Assembly (NCBI RefSeq): GCF_000739015.1
Contig: NZ_JPUG01000062.1
Coordinates: 124,001 to 188,000, forward strand
Length of the DNA: 64,000 bases
Origin: Microvirga sp. BSC39
Lineage (GTDB): Bacteria > Pseudomonadota > Alphaproteobacteria > Rhizobiales > Beijerinckiaceae
Direction of reading: 5' to 3'
Under the pieces are notes generated by a model. It was not told the origin of the DNA, searched no databases, and saw only the letters and a program-made list of their open reading frames with translations. The stretch's first letter is position 1. Every line of letters begins with the position of its first letter. A program made the translations under genes and the position numbers. Below are positions 13,122 to 20,935 of this stretch, piece after piece.

Positions 13122-13445
13122 TCAGGTCACCCGTGTCGTCCGTTTGCGCTTCGGCGTGGCGGCAGGAGCCTCGCTGCTTTCCTCCACCGGAGCCGGAGCA
13201 GGAGTACGCTTCTTGCGACTCTTCGGAGCAACTGGGGGAGCCTCGTCGGCCGTCATGCTGGTCATGCCCAGCGGGGCGGGATCGATGAGGGATGGAGGCT
13301 GGACACCGGATCCTTCACTGCTTTCGCCGAGAATCTCGCGCTCGGCCTGATACCAATATTCGTCCGCCCGATCAGGGAGAGCCCCGTGCCGCATCCAGAG
13401 CTCGTAAGCCCGTTCACGGATTTTGCTTTCAAGTTCCTTGTCCAT
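13122..13445 (-). CDS. DUF2934 domain protein
   Basis: A 107-residue soluble protein. The first ~40 residues form the DUF2934 signature (ERAYELWMRHGALPDRADEYW followed by QAEREI). The rest is low-complexity: a Ser/Pro linker and a Lys/Arg/Ala/Pro-rich basic tail (RKKRTPAPAP, TPKRKRTT) that could contact nucleic acid or another polyanion. AAGGG precedes the ATG by 6 nt. It sits 141 bp upstream of glgC on the same strand; small DUF2934 proteins often neighbour glycogen genes in this group, but no biochemical function is known. A role in glycogen or stress physiology is inference from position. Confidence 0.8.
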   Translation of the reverse strand: MDKELESKIRERAYELWMRHGALPDRADEYWYQAEREILGESSEGSGVQPPSLIDPAPLGMTSMTADEAPPVAPKSRKKRTPAPAPVEESSEAPAATPKRKRTTRVT

Positions 13446-13641
13446 GGTCGCCCTTCAGTCCTGATGTCATGCCCCAGCCCGATGAAGCGCAAAGGAAAAC
13501 CGGCAGGACCATCCTGCCGAATTTGGCGCGCTCACCGTGCGAACTGTGTAAATTATTAGGCGCTTCGCCGGATTGGCAACGGCAAGGACCTGAATCTGCC
13601 GCAAATGCCTGCTCAGAAATCGAACCAGTCCCGCTGAAATT

Positions 13642-14256
13642 TCAGGCGCCTTCAGAGACATCGGGCGCCTTGAAGCGGACAACCCTGTACACATACCAGA
13701 TAACCAGACCCGCAAAGACGACGTTCGAGACCGGGTTGACCCATTCGGAGACCTTCTCGTATTGACTCTCGAGCAGGTACCCGGCCCCTGCAAGGAAGAT
13801 GGTCCATAAAGCGGTTCCCAGGGAACTCCACAGCAGGAAAGTGGAAGTCGGGATGCAATTCACCCCTGCCGGGACGGAGATCAGAGAGCGGATCGCTGGG
13901 ATCAGGCGCCCGAGGAACAAGGCGAGACCCTGATGGCGGGAGAAGAAGGCCCTGGCCTGATCCAGCTCATCGGGATGCATGGTCAGCCATCGCCCATGCC
14001 TGGCGGCGAACCGCTTCAGACGTTTCGGGCCGATCCAGCGTCCAATCAGAAACCAGAAATAGGCGCCGGCGAGGGAGCCGATCGTTCCTGCAAGGACGAC
14101 TCCCGTGAAGCTGAGGGTCCCCTTGGCGGCGGAGAAGCCCGCCAGGGGCATGATGAGTTCCGAAGGAATCGGCGGGAAAACATTCTCCAACAGCATGAGC
14201 AGGGCAATGCCGACATACCCGGCCTTGTCGATGAGGCTGACGATCCAATCGAACAC
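13642..14256 (-). CDS. DedA family membrane protein
   Basis: A 204-residue integral inner-membrane protein of the DedA/VTT (SNARE-associated) superfamily, whose members are linked to undecaprenyl-phosphate or phospholipid flipping and envelope homeostasis. Conserved features are visible: ENVFPPIPSE (residues 24-33) in the first re-entrant region, and GRLIPAIRSLISVPAG with the essential arginine near residue 120. About four hydrophobic helices follow. It is divergent from the phospholipase D gene across a 160-bp gap that contains two EcfG-like promoter sites, which suggests shared stress control. The exact substrate cannot be told from sequence. Confidence 0.9.
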   Translation of the reverse strand: MFDWIVSLIDKAGYVGIALLMLLENVFPPIPSELIMPLAGFSAAKGTLSFTGVVLAGTIGSLAGAYFWFLIGRWIGPKRLKRFAARHGRWLTMHPDELDQARAFFSRHQGLALFLGRLIPAIRSLISVPAGVNCIPTSTFLLWSSLGTALWTIFLAGAGYLLESQYEKVSEWVNPVSNVVFAGLVIWYVYRVVRFKAPDVSEGA

Positions 14257-14330
14257 GCTATTCCACCCTTAGAAGTGACCCGGAAACGTCCCGATCCAGG
14301 CTCGATCCGCAAGCCCGATCACCCTCGGGC

Positions 14331-14355
14331 AACGATTTTGAAGCGCACTGTTTCC
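14331..14355 (-). promoter_or_regulatory. Possible EcfG-type promoter for the DedA gene
   Basis: On the minus strand GGAAA (14355-14351) is followed after 16 nt by CGTT (14334-14331), one mismatch from the GGAAC-N16-CGTT consensus. It lies 74 nt before the DedA start at 14256. Confidence 0.4.
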
Positions 14356-14359
14356 ACCC

Positions 14360-14385
14360 GGAACCTTGGCCTCGGTTCCCGAGTT
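14360..14385 (+). promoter_or_regulatory. Possible EcfG-type promoter for the phospholipase D gene
   Basis: GGAAC at 14360-14364 is followed by 17 nt and AGTT (14382-14385); one position of the -10 element differs from CGTT. The PLD start is 31 nt further on. It lies back-to-back with the DedA-facing site, 4 nt apart. Confidence 0.4.
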
Positions 14386-14416
14386 GGCACAGGATTGCGT
14401 TTAGGATCTTAGTCGC

Positions 14417-15916
14417 GTGCAGCTTCTGGAACAAACGACGAGCCGGCAAGAACCTCAGTTCGCGCAGGCGGCCGAACGGCTGCCCGAGGGCCCAATCCTG
14501 CGTCCAGGGCAGAATTGCTGGCGCGTCGCCCAGGCTGATCGCGCATCGATCCTGATCGACGGCGCCGCTTATTTCGCCTGTCTGGAAGCGGCCTTGCGCC
14601 GTGCCCGACGCTCCATTCTCATCATCGGCTGGGACTTCGACGGCAGCATCCGCCTGCGTCCGGAGGTGAGCGCCGAGGATTCGCCCCCGTTAGGGCCCTT
14701 GCTCCGCTCCCTCGTGGAGGCCAAGCCTGACCTTGAGGTCAGGATCCTGGTGTGGAGCGTGGCCGTCGTGCATGCCCCCGGGGCTCCCGGTCCGCTCATC
14801 TTCGGCGCCGAGTGGCAGGACCATCCGCGCCTCCAGCTTAAGCTCGACACTCATCACCCGCTCTATGCCGCTCATCACCAGAAGATCGTCTGCATCGACG
14901 ATGCGTTGGCCTTCGTCGGCGGCATGGACCTAACGGTCGAGCGATGGGACACCCATCGCCATGCCTGCGACGACCCGATCCGGCTGAAGGATGACGGGAG
15001 CATCTACGAACCCGTCCACGATCTTCAGATGGCGGTGGACGGCGAGGCTGCCCGCTCCGTCGCCGAAGTGGGCTATGGCCGCTGGAAATTTGCGACGGGC
15101 GAAGAGCTGAGCCCAGCCCTACCGGTCCGAGGCGATCCGTGGCCGGAGGATCTTGCCGCCGATTTCGTCGACGTGCCGATCGCCATCGCGCGCACCTATC
15201 CGGCCTGGGGCGACCAACCCGCCGCGCAGGAGGCGGCGGCCCTGACCCTGGACGCGCTCTCCGCCGCCAGGAAGAGCATCTATATCGAAGCGCAGTACAT
15301 GACGGCTCCCGCAATTGGCGACGTTCTGGAGCAACGCCTGGCCGATCCCGACGGGCCGGAGATCGTCGTGATCCAGACACATGAATCCCATGGGTGGGCT
15401 GAAGAACTGGTTATGGGCTCGAACAGGGACAGGCTCATCCGGCGTCTGCGCAAATGCGATCATTACGACCGCCTGCGCGTCTATTACCCGGTCATTCCCA
15501 ACGGATCGGGTGGAGAATGCCAGGTGCTCATCCATTCCAAGCTCATCATCGTCGACGACGTGTTCCTGCGCATCGGCTCGTCGAACCTGAACAACCGCTC
15601 CATGGGCCTCGACAGCGAGTGCGACCTCGCCATTGAGGCCACGACCAAGGAAGAGCGCCGAACGATTGCCAGCTTGAGAGACCGGCTTCTTGCAGAGCAT
15701 CTCGAGACACAGCCGAGGACCTTCGTGGAGGTTCTGGAGGCAGCAGGCGGGTCCGTCATCCAGGCCGTCGACCAGCTCAATACCGGAACGCGCGGCCTGC
15801 GCGCCTTTGGAGCCATGGACGACGACGGGCCGGATGCACCGGCTCCAGGCACTGGCCTTTTGGATCCGCTGGAGCCTTTCGAGCCGCTCGCCCTGTTCCG
15901 CCGCCGCAAGGACTGA
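14417..15916 (+). CDS. Phospholipase D / cardiolipin-synthase-like protein (two HKD motifs)
   Basis: A 499-residue phosphatidyltransferase-type enzyme. Both HxKxxxxD motifs are complete: H154-x-K156...D161 (HHQKIVCIDD) and H373-x-K375...D380 (HSKLIIVDD, followed by IGSSNLNNRSM). Two motifs in one chain form one active site. There is no obvious N-terminal membrane anchor, unlike classical ClsA, which makes it resemble ClsB-type enzymes. It starts at GTG 14417. It converges on a YbhN-type gene 3 nt away, and an EEP-family gene lies just beyond, reproducing the E. coli ybhP-ybhO(clsB)-ybhN set. Likely role: cardiolipin or related phospholipid synthesis or remodelling; phospholipase activity remains possible. 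Confidence 0.87.
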   Translation: MQLLEQTTSRQEPQFAQAAERLPEGPILRPGQNCWRVAQADRASILIDGAAYFACLEAALRRARRSILIIGWDFDGSIRLRPEVSAEDSPPLGPLLRSLVEAKPDLEVRILVWSVAVVHAPGAPGPLIFGAEWQDHPRLQLKLDTHHPLYAAHHQKIVCIDDALAFVGGMDLTVERWDTHRHACDDPIRLKDDGSIYEPVHDLQMAVDGEAARSVAEVGYGRWKFATGEELSPALPVRGDPWPEDLAADFVDVPIAIARTYPAWGDQPAAQEAAALTLDALSAARKSIYIEAQYMTAPAIGDVLEQRLADPDGPEIVVIQTHESHGWAEELVMGSNRDRLIRRLRKCDHYDRLRVYYPVIPNGSGGECQVLIHSKLIIVDDVFLRIGSSNLNNRSMGLDSECDLAIEATTKEERRTIASLRDRLLAEHLETQPRTFVEVLEAAGGSVIQAVDQLNTGTRGLRAFGAMDDDGPDAPAPGTGLLDPLEPFEPLALFRRRKD

Positions 15917-15919
15917 CGT

Positions 15920-16864
15920 CTAGGCCTTCGCGGGTATGGGCGCATTTCCTTGAGCGCCTGAACCTCTACGCCGCAGGACAAGCTCGGTCACGGCCAACAG
16001 GATCCCCCCTAAGACAAGCGGCGCGAGGAAGTAGACAAATCGAAACACCAGAAGCGGCCCGATCAGGTCGTTCTGGGGCAGAAGGTACATGACGACGCTC
16101 TCGATCACGCCAAGCCCTCCGGGCACATGGCTGACCAGCGCCGTCGCATTGGCGATCACATAGACGGATGCCACACCCAGATACGCAACGTCTGCCACAG
16201 CCGCGAGGGCCTGATGAAGGCAGGCGGCCACGAACGCGAAATTGATAGACCCGATCAGAACCTGTCCGATGGCGAGCCGGAAAGCCGGGACCTCAAGCGA
16301 CCAGCGCCGGATCCGCAGCGGCCTGCGCATGAAGACGGACAGGATCAGATAGATTACCGGAACAGCAAGGCAGCCCAGGCCCAAGGCGATGACGACTGGA
16401 TGGGTCAACCCTGTGATTTTCCCGGCTAGTTCCGAGCGCAGGAGCAGGGCTGCTCCGCCCAGTGTCATCAGGCCGTGCCCGACAGTGATCCCGCAGAAGA
16501 CGACCACCTTTGCCACCTCGCCTGCGGCCAGCCCCCAGCGGCTGTAAAAGCGATAGCGCACAGCCCCGCTGCTCAGGGCGGCCAATCCGATGTTATGCCC
16601 CAGCGAGAGAGCCGTGAATGAGGCCAGGGCCGCTTTTGGATAGGGAAGCGGCCGCCCAACATAGCGCAGGGCTAGATAGTCGAAGAAGGTCAGGCACACA
16701 TAGCTGGCTGCGGCAAATCCTGCAGCAGCCAGGAGCCTCGGAACCGGAACGGCGGTAACGGCGGCGGTCAACTCTTCCAGGCTGTAGCGACTGAGCGTGC
16801 GATACAGCAGGAAAGCCGCCAGGCATATGGCAGCCGCAGCAATCAGGTACTTCCAGTTCCGCAT
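15920..16864 (-). CDS. YbhN / UPF0104-type (lysylphosphatidylglycerol synthase TM-region) membrane protein
   Basis: A 314-residue polytopic inner-membrane protein with about seven to eight hydrophobic helices and the family features ALSLGHNIGLAALSSGAVRYRFY, LTFFDYLALRYVG and HVPGGLGVIESVV. This is the flippase-like domain of MprF/YbhN/UPF0104, without the cytosolic aminoacyl-transferase domain, so it should not make lysyl-PG. It ends in a charged tail. It is convergent with the PLD gene and downstream of the EEP gene on the same strand. Co-occurrence with PLD and EEP genes suggests work on the same lipid; lipid transport across the membrane is inference. Confidence 0.87.
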   Translation of the reverse strand: MRNWKYLIAAAAICLAAFLLYRTLSRYSLEELTAAVTAVPVPRLLAAAGFAAASYVCLTFFDYLALRYVGRPLPYPKAALASFTALSLGHNIGLAALSSGAVRYRFYSRWGLAAGEVAKVVVFCGITVGHGLMTLGGAALLLRSELAGKITGLTHPVVIALGLGCLAVPVIYLILSVFMRRPLRIRRWSLEVPAFRLAIGQVLIGSINFAFVAACLHQALAAVADVAYLGVASVYVIANATALVSHVPGGLGVIESVVMYLLPQNDLIGPLLVFRFVYFLAPLVLGGILLAVTELVLRRRGSGAQGNAPIPAKA

Positions 16865-16970
16865 CCCCTCTCCTCATTGGCATTGTGCCGCAGCAGCTAA
16901 CGGCCACGCTCTACAAAGCTCAACGCGGAAGCAGGGCCGGCGATCCGTCAGCCGCCTTCAGTAATACCCC

Positions 16971-17744
16971 TCATTCATGAGCGTGGGCTATGCTCGCTTG
17001 GTGCGCCTTGCCGCGAACGATCTGGAACTCGACGAGCAGCGGGAGATGATCCGAGGCGACGCGCGCCAAAGGTGTCCGTACCGCTTCAACACGCTGCACG
17101 GCAATCTCGCGGCTGACGAAGACATGATCGATGCGCAACATCGGCAAGCGCGACGGGAACGTTGCCCTGGGTTTGGGAGGTTTCGCCAGCGCCTGTGCAT
17201 CCCGGAGATGCGCGGTGAGGCGCTGATAGGCCCGCGACCGCGGCGTGGCATTGAGGTCCCCTAGCAGGATCGTCGGCTCACGGCAGGACTGATGACCGAG
17301 CCAGCGCGGGCCCAACAGGGCATTCACCTGCGCAAGCCGCTCGTGGCGGCGCAGGCCCAGATGAGTGTTGATGATCTGGACATCAGTGCCCCCGATGTTG
17401 ACCGAGGCCCAGAGAGCCCCCCGCGGCTCGAGCCCAGGCTTTCCGGCCAAGCCTGGCAGAGCCTCCGCCTTGACGAGCTTCGAGGGCCTGTGGGTCAGGA
17501 TGGCGTTGCCATACTCCTCTTCCAGCACCCGCATGCTGGCATGGAAATGCACATGCATTCCAAGCGCCTGGGCAATCGCATGAGCCTGATCGACGCCACC
17601 TGTCCTGGCCCGCCCCACGTCGAGCTCCTGGAGTGCGACGACATCCGGCTCGTAGGCTGCTATCACATCGGCGATACGCGCAGGGGACAGCCGTCCGTCC
17701 GTGCCGAGGCAGCGGTGCACGTTGTAGGTCAGGATTCGCGGCAC
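16971..17744 (-). CDS. Endonuclease/exonuclease/phosphatase family protein (YbhP-like)
   Basis: A 257-residue metal-dependent phosphodiesterase-fold protein. Motifs appear in order: N8 in LTYNVHRC, metal-binding E40 in ALQELD, NTHLGL, LLGDLNATP, and the C-terminal Asp-His in RIDHVFVS. The fold covers DNA repair nucleases, phosphoinositide phosphatases and sphingomyelinases, so the substrate is open; proximity to PLD, YbhN and DedA favours a lipid-phosphate or other phosphodiester over DNA. No clear signal peptide is present. It lies 106 nt upstream of the YbhN-type gene on the same strand. Confidence 0.87.
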   Translation of the reverse strand: MPRILTYNVHRCLGTDGRLSPARIADVIAAYEPDVVALQELDVGRARTGGVDQAHAIAQALGMHVHFHASMRVLEEEYGNAILTHRPSKLVKAEALPGLAGKPGLEPRGALWASVNIGGTDVQIINTHLGLRRHERLAQVNALLGPRWLGHQSCREPTILLGDLNATPRSRAYQRLTAHLRDAQALAKPPKPRATFPSRLPMLRIDHVFVSREIAVQRVEAVRTPLARVASDHLPLLVEFQIVRGKAHQASIAHAHE

Positions 17745-18209
17745 TTCGCCCCCTGTTGGCAGACCTCCGGAGGGAGCGTTCCGCTCACCGGCCGGTTCCT
17801 ATGCAGTTGGAACCAGAACTCCCATCGAAGGAGCGTGGATCCATCCAAGCTCGGCTTTTTGAAGTGCCTGAGCGTCAAACATCATCAAGAATGTCGGGCG
17901 GCTCCATAGCTCAACCTGAAGGGTTCGGAGGGAGGAGGCTTAGGAAAAGGAACGGGGACCGTGCGTACATCCGGCACCGGTCCCCGCCTCCTCGACCGGC
18001 TGCAGGCGCAACCGGATTCAGCCATCATAGATCAGGCGCGGGAGACCGGATCAGAGCATAGGAGGTAGGAGGCCTCCCCCTGTCGGGGGCCGGGTGTCCG
18101 AAAGGATGTCGGGAGCTCCGCCCATGAAAGCATACGGATGCAGGAAAAAAGATTCCCGCCCCTGCCCTAGCGCGCTATGGCATGCCCGTGGAAGGCAGTT
18201 GGAGCTGAT
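17745..18209. other. 465-bp gap with a structured RNA-like region upstream of serA
   Basis: No convincing gene. GGTTCC and GGAACC flank a 9-nt spacer near 17793-17813. A strong hairpin has a 9-bp inner stem (CGGGGACCG at 17953-17961 with CGGTCCCCG at 17978-17986) and a 7-bp outer stem (GAGGAGG 17932-17938 with CCTCCTC 17987-17993), separated by a one-sided purine-rich loop. A second stem-loop (CCCCC TGTC GGGGG, 18076-18089) lies 120 nt before the serA start. No T-run follows either. This could be a serA leader element or a small RNA; no known riboswitch class is recognised. Confidence 0.4.
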
Positions 18210-19457
18210 ATGTCCGGGACGTTCTCTCTTCAGAAAGACAAGATTCGCGTTCTCTTGCTCGAAGGAGTGAACCAGAGTGCCGTCGACCTGATCGAGGGGG
18301 CGGGCTACACCAACCTCACCCACCTCAAGACCGCGCTCGATGAGGACGCGCTCATCGAAGCCCTGCAGGGGATCCACCTCCTGGGCATCCGCTCCCGCAC
18401 CCAGCTGACGAGCAGGGTTCTGCAATCCGTCAACCGGCTGATCGCCGTCGGCTGCTTCAGCGTCGGCACGAACCAGGTCGATCTGGAGGCTGCCCGGCAG
18501 GCCGGCATTCCCGTCTTCAACGCGCCGTTCTCCAACACCCGGAGCGTGGCCGAGCTGGTGATCGGCGAGATCGTCATGCTTCTGCGCCGCACTTTCCCAA
18601 AATCCACTGCCGCCCATGAAGGACAATGGGACAAGTCCGCGACGGACAGCCATGAGGTGCGCGGCAAGACGCTCGGCATCGTCGGTTACGGCAATATCGG
18701 CTCGCAGCTCTCCTATCTGGCAGAAGCCATGGGCATGCGCGTCATCTTCTTCGACCAGACCGACAAGCTGCGCCACGGCAACACGGAGCCGGCCGACAGC
18801 CTGCACGCCCTGCTGGGCCAGAGCGATATCGTCAGCTTGCATGTGCCGGAGACGCCGGCCACCCACGGCATGATCGGCAAGGCCGAGATCGCCGCCATGA
18901 GGAAGGGGGCCTATCTCATCAACAACAGCCGCGGCACGGTGGTCGATCTCGACGCCTTGGCCGAGGGCCTGCGGAGCGGCCATCTGCGGGGCGCGGCCGT
19001 CGATGTGTTTCCCGTGGAGCCTGCGTCGAACAAGGAGCGTTTCGTCACGCCGCTGCAGCGTCTCGACAATGTGATCCTGACCCCTCACATCGGCGGTTCG
19101 ACGGAGGAAGCCCAGGAGCGCATCGGCGCCGAGGTCGCCAAGAAGCTGACGGATTATTCCGACGTGGGCACGACAGTCGGCGCCGTGAACTTTCCTCAGG
19201 TCCAGCTGCCGTCCCGGCCCTCGGGCACGCGCTACATCCACGTCCACAGGAACGTGCCCGGCATGCTCGGGCGGCTGAACAATGCCTTCTCGCAGCGCGG
19301 CCTCAACATCACGGCCCAGCACCTGCAGACCGATGGCGAGATCGGGTACGTCGTGATCGAGGTGGAGGGCCAGCCCGAGCAGAGCCGCGAGACCTTGCAG
19401 GAGATCCGTGCCCTGGAGGGAACCATTCGCGCCCGCCTTCTCTATGCCCGTGGATGA
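18210..19457 (+). CDS. serA: D-3-phosphoglycerate dehydrogenase
   Basis: A 415-residue NAD-dependent dehydrogenase catalysing the first step of phosphorylated serine synthesis. It aligns along its length with the short E. coli-type SerA (410 aa), not the ~530-residue type common in alphaproteobacteria. Catalytic residues are R241 (NNSRGTVVD), E270 (DVFPVEP) and H293 (TPHIGGST), each one off the E. coli numbering. The nucleotide loop is GYGNIGSQ, and a C-terminal ACT domain (HVHRNVPGMLGRLN...) suggests serine feedback. I chose ATG 18210 because GGAG lies 6 nt upstream and the family start aligns there; 18177 is an in-frame alternative without a ribosome binding site. Confidence 0.95.
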   Translation: MSGTFSLQKDKIRVLLLEGVNQSAVDLIEGAGYTNLTHLKTALDEDALIEALQGIHLLGIRSRTQLTSRVLQSVNRLIAVGCFSVGTNQVDLEAARQAGIPVFNAPFSNTRSVAELVIGEIVMLLRRTFPKSTAAHEGQWDKSATDSHEVRGKTLGIVGYGNIGSQLSYLAEAMGMRVIFFDQTDKLRHGNTEPADSLHALLGQSDIVSLHVPETPATHGMIGKAEIAAMRKGAYLINNSRGTVVDLDALAEGLRSGHLRGAAVDVFPVEPASNKERFVTPLQRLDNVILTPHIGGSTEEAQERIGAEVAKKLTDYSDVGTTVGAVNFPQVQLPSRPSGTRYIHVHRNVPGMLGRLNNAFSQRGLNITAQHLQTDGEIGYVVIEVEGQPEQSRETLQEIRALEGTIRARLLYARG

Positions 19458-19458
19458 T

Positions 19459-19486
19459 CGGCGGATGCAGGACGCCTGATCCGCCG
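19459..19486 (+). terminator. Hairpin directly after serA
   Basis: Beginning 1 nt after the stop codon, CGGCGGAT (19459-19466) pairs with ATCCGCCG (19479-19486), and an inner CAGG/CCTG pair extends the stem past a single bulged G. No T-run follows, so it is a stability or Rho-assisted 3' end rather than a textbook intrinsic terminator. Confidence 0.5.
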
Positions 19487-19773
19487 GACGACCTTCATGA
19501 AGCATTCCCGCGCAAGGCATGATACCGTCGATGATGCCGTCTCCCTCGTGGACGCGATGGCGCGCTCGTCCGAGCGAAAGCAGGAATGTGATTGCCGGTG
19601 TTCATGTGAAGTTACGTCGTTTCATGCATCAGGCGGCGATCGGGCTTACCCGCATGATCGGGTTTCCTCGTATCGTTGCGCATAGGGGGGACCCTGCGCT
19701 CGGAGAGACTGGCCCTTCAAACGCACAGCGCGAGCAGACCGGAAACGATCAGTCATCAACCTCGTCTCCGCAG

Positions 19774-20166
19774 ATGCACCAATCCGTCGAGTCTCCACCG
19801 ACCGACAACGAGGTCGAGCACTCCTCGCCCATTCACGCCCAACTGGAACGCTTCAGCCACATGAACACGTCCGTAGACACCCTGGCCGAGCAGATGCTGA
19901 CTCTCGTGGAGATCGTGTCTGCGCAGGAAAGGGACATCAAAGCGCTCAAGGAGCAGTGTCGCGTGCTGGAGGAGCATGACCAGGCGATCGCGGTGGCGTT
20001 CTCCACCTTCTTTCACGTTCTCTCCGCCGGGCGTGTCGCGAAGCTCGGTGAGATCGCCACCATCCTGAACCACATCATCCAGGTCGCCGAGCAGGAAGGG
20101 CGACCGGCCGCATCCATCAAGTTCCTGAAGGATCTCGCCGGTATGCTTCCCGAGGACCAGCGCTGA
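19774..20166 (+). CDS. Hypothetical coiled-coil protein
   Basis: Not recognised. The frame encodes about 130 residues from ATG 19774. After a Ser/Thr/Pro/Glu-rich start comes a helical heptad-like stretch (LAEQMLTLVEIVSAQERDIKALKEQCRVLEEHDQAIAV, split here by LE and HD turns), then a hydrophobic patch (FSTFFHVLSAG) and a second amphipathic helix. There is no signal peptide or transmembrane segment. The frame is open back to 19519, but the earlier part reads as low-complexity Arg/Ser/Pro and lacks a ribosome binding site; ATG 19861 is also possible. The 19487-19773 stretch holds nothing else I can name. Confidence 0.5.
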   Translation: MHQSVESPPTDNEVEHSSPIHAQLERFSHMNTSVDTLAEQMLTLVEIVSAQERDIKALKEQCRVLEEHDQAIAVAFSTFFHVLSAGRVAKLGEIATILNHIIQVAEQEGRPAASIKFLKDLAGMLPEDQR

Positions 20167-20329
20167 TCCTGCCTGCAAGAGATGAGATGCCAATCTTAAG
20201 CATCCGTTAACCCTGCTGTTTCACACTTCGTGAACTGCTGCAATGGAGCGCTGGGCATGTCGGTCTGAATACTGGGTCCACTGCCATGCGGTCCACGACT
20301 GCAGGCAGGCCAAGGCGAAGGAACTGGTG

Positions 20330-20923
20330 ATGGCGACGGACAGAGCAGGAGCGACGATCGAAGCGGCCATCGCAACGCATGTCGCCAGCGTCTTCGAGCA
20401 CGGCAGGCAGGCTAACACCGTGGCCCAGATCCGCCGCCGCATCACGGACGATTTCGAACCACCGCAGTTGCAAACCGGGCAGGACAATCATCCCCCGGCT
20501 CTCGTCGCTCTTCACCGCCGGATCGTCGCAGCCTTCGCGCCGAAGGCCAGAGCTTACGACACGCCGGATCGATTCTCGGATATCGCGGAGCTCAGGGGGA
20601 GCCTCCAGCGGCAGCGCGGCTCCCGACAGGGAAGCGAGCAGAAAAGCCTGCTCGCCTATGCCAGGAGCCAGCTCCTCATCGAACGGCAGCAGCTTTTTCT
20701 GAAGAACGAACTCACCGAAGGATTCGGGCGCATCGAAGCATGGGTCCTGTCGATTGCATTCCTGGGCCCGGTGCTTCTGAACGTGGTCAGCATCCTTTGG
20801 GCGCTGCCTCTCCTGGGCTTCAGCATCGGCAGAGCTTGGTATCTCGACAGGCAATGCAAGCGACGCCTCGGCAAGATCGCGGAGATCGACCGCCTGATCG
20901 AGCGGATAGAGCATGCTCCTTAA
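20330..20923 (+). CDS. Hypothetical membrane protein with one C-terminal hydrophobic hairpin
   Basis: Not recognised. 197 residues from ATG 20330, chosen because AAGGA lies about 8 nt upstream; the frame is open from 20243 but that start has no ribosome binding site. The N-terminal ~130 residues are soluble and charged, rich in Arg/Gln. Residues ~140-175 form a hydrophobic stretch (WVLSIAFLGPVLLNVVSIL, then ALPLLGFSIGRAW), probably two short helices, followed by a basic coiled C-terminus (CKRRLGKIAEIDRLIERIE). It converges on the eutC-like gene, 12 nt away. Probably an inner-membrane protein of unknown role. Confidence 0.55.
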   Translation: MATDRAGATIEAAIATHVASVFEHGRQANTVAQIRRRITDDFEPPQLQTGQDNHPPALVALHRRIVAAFAPKARAYDTPDRFSDIAELRGSLQRQRGSRQGSEQKSLLAYARSQLLIERQQLFLKNELTEGFGRIEAWVLSIAFLGPVLLNVVSILWALPLLGFSIGRAWYLDRQCKRRLGKIAEIDRLIERIEHAP

Positions 20924-20935
20924 GGGACGATGGCA

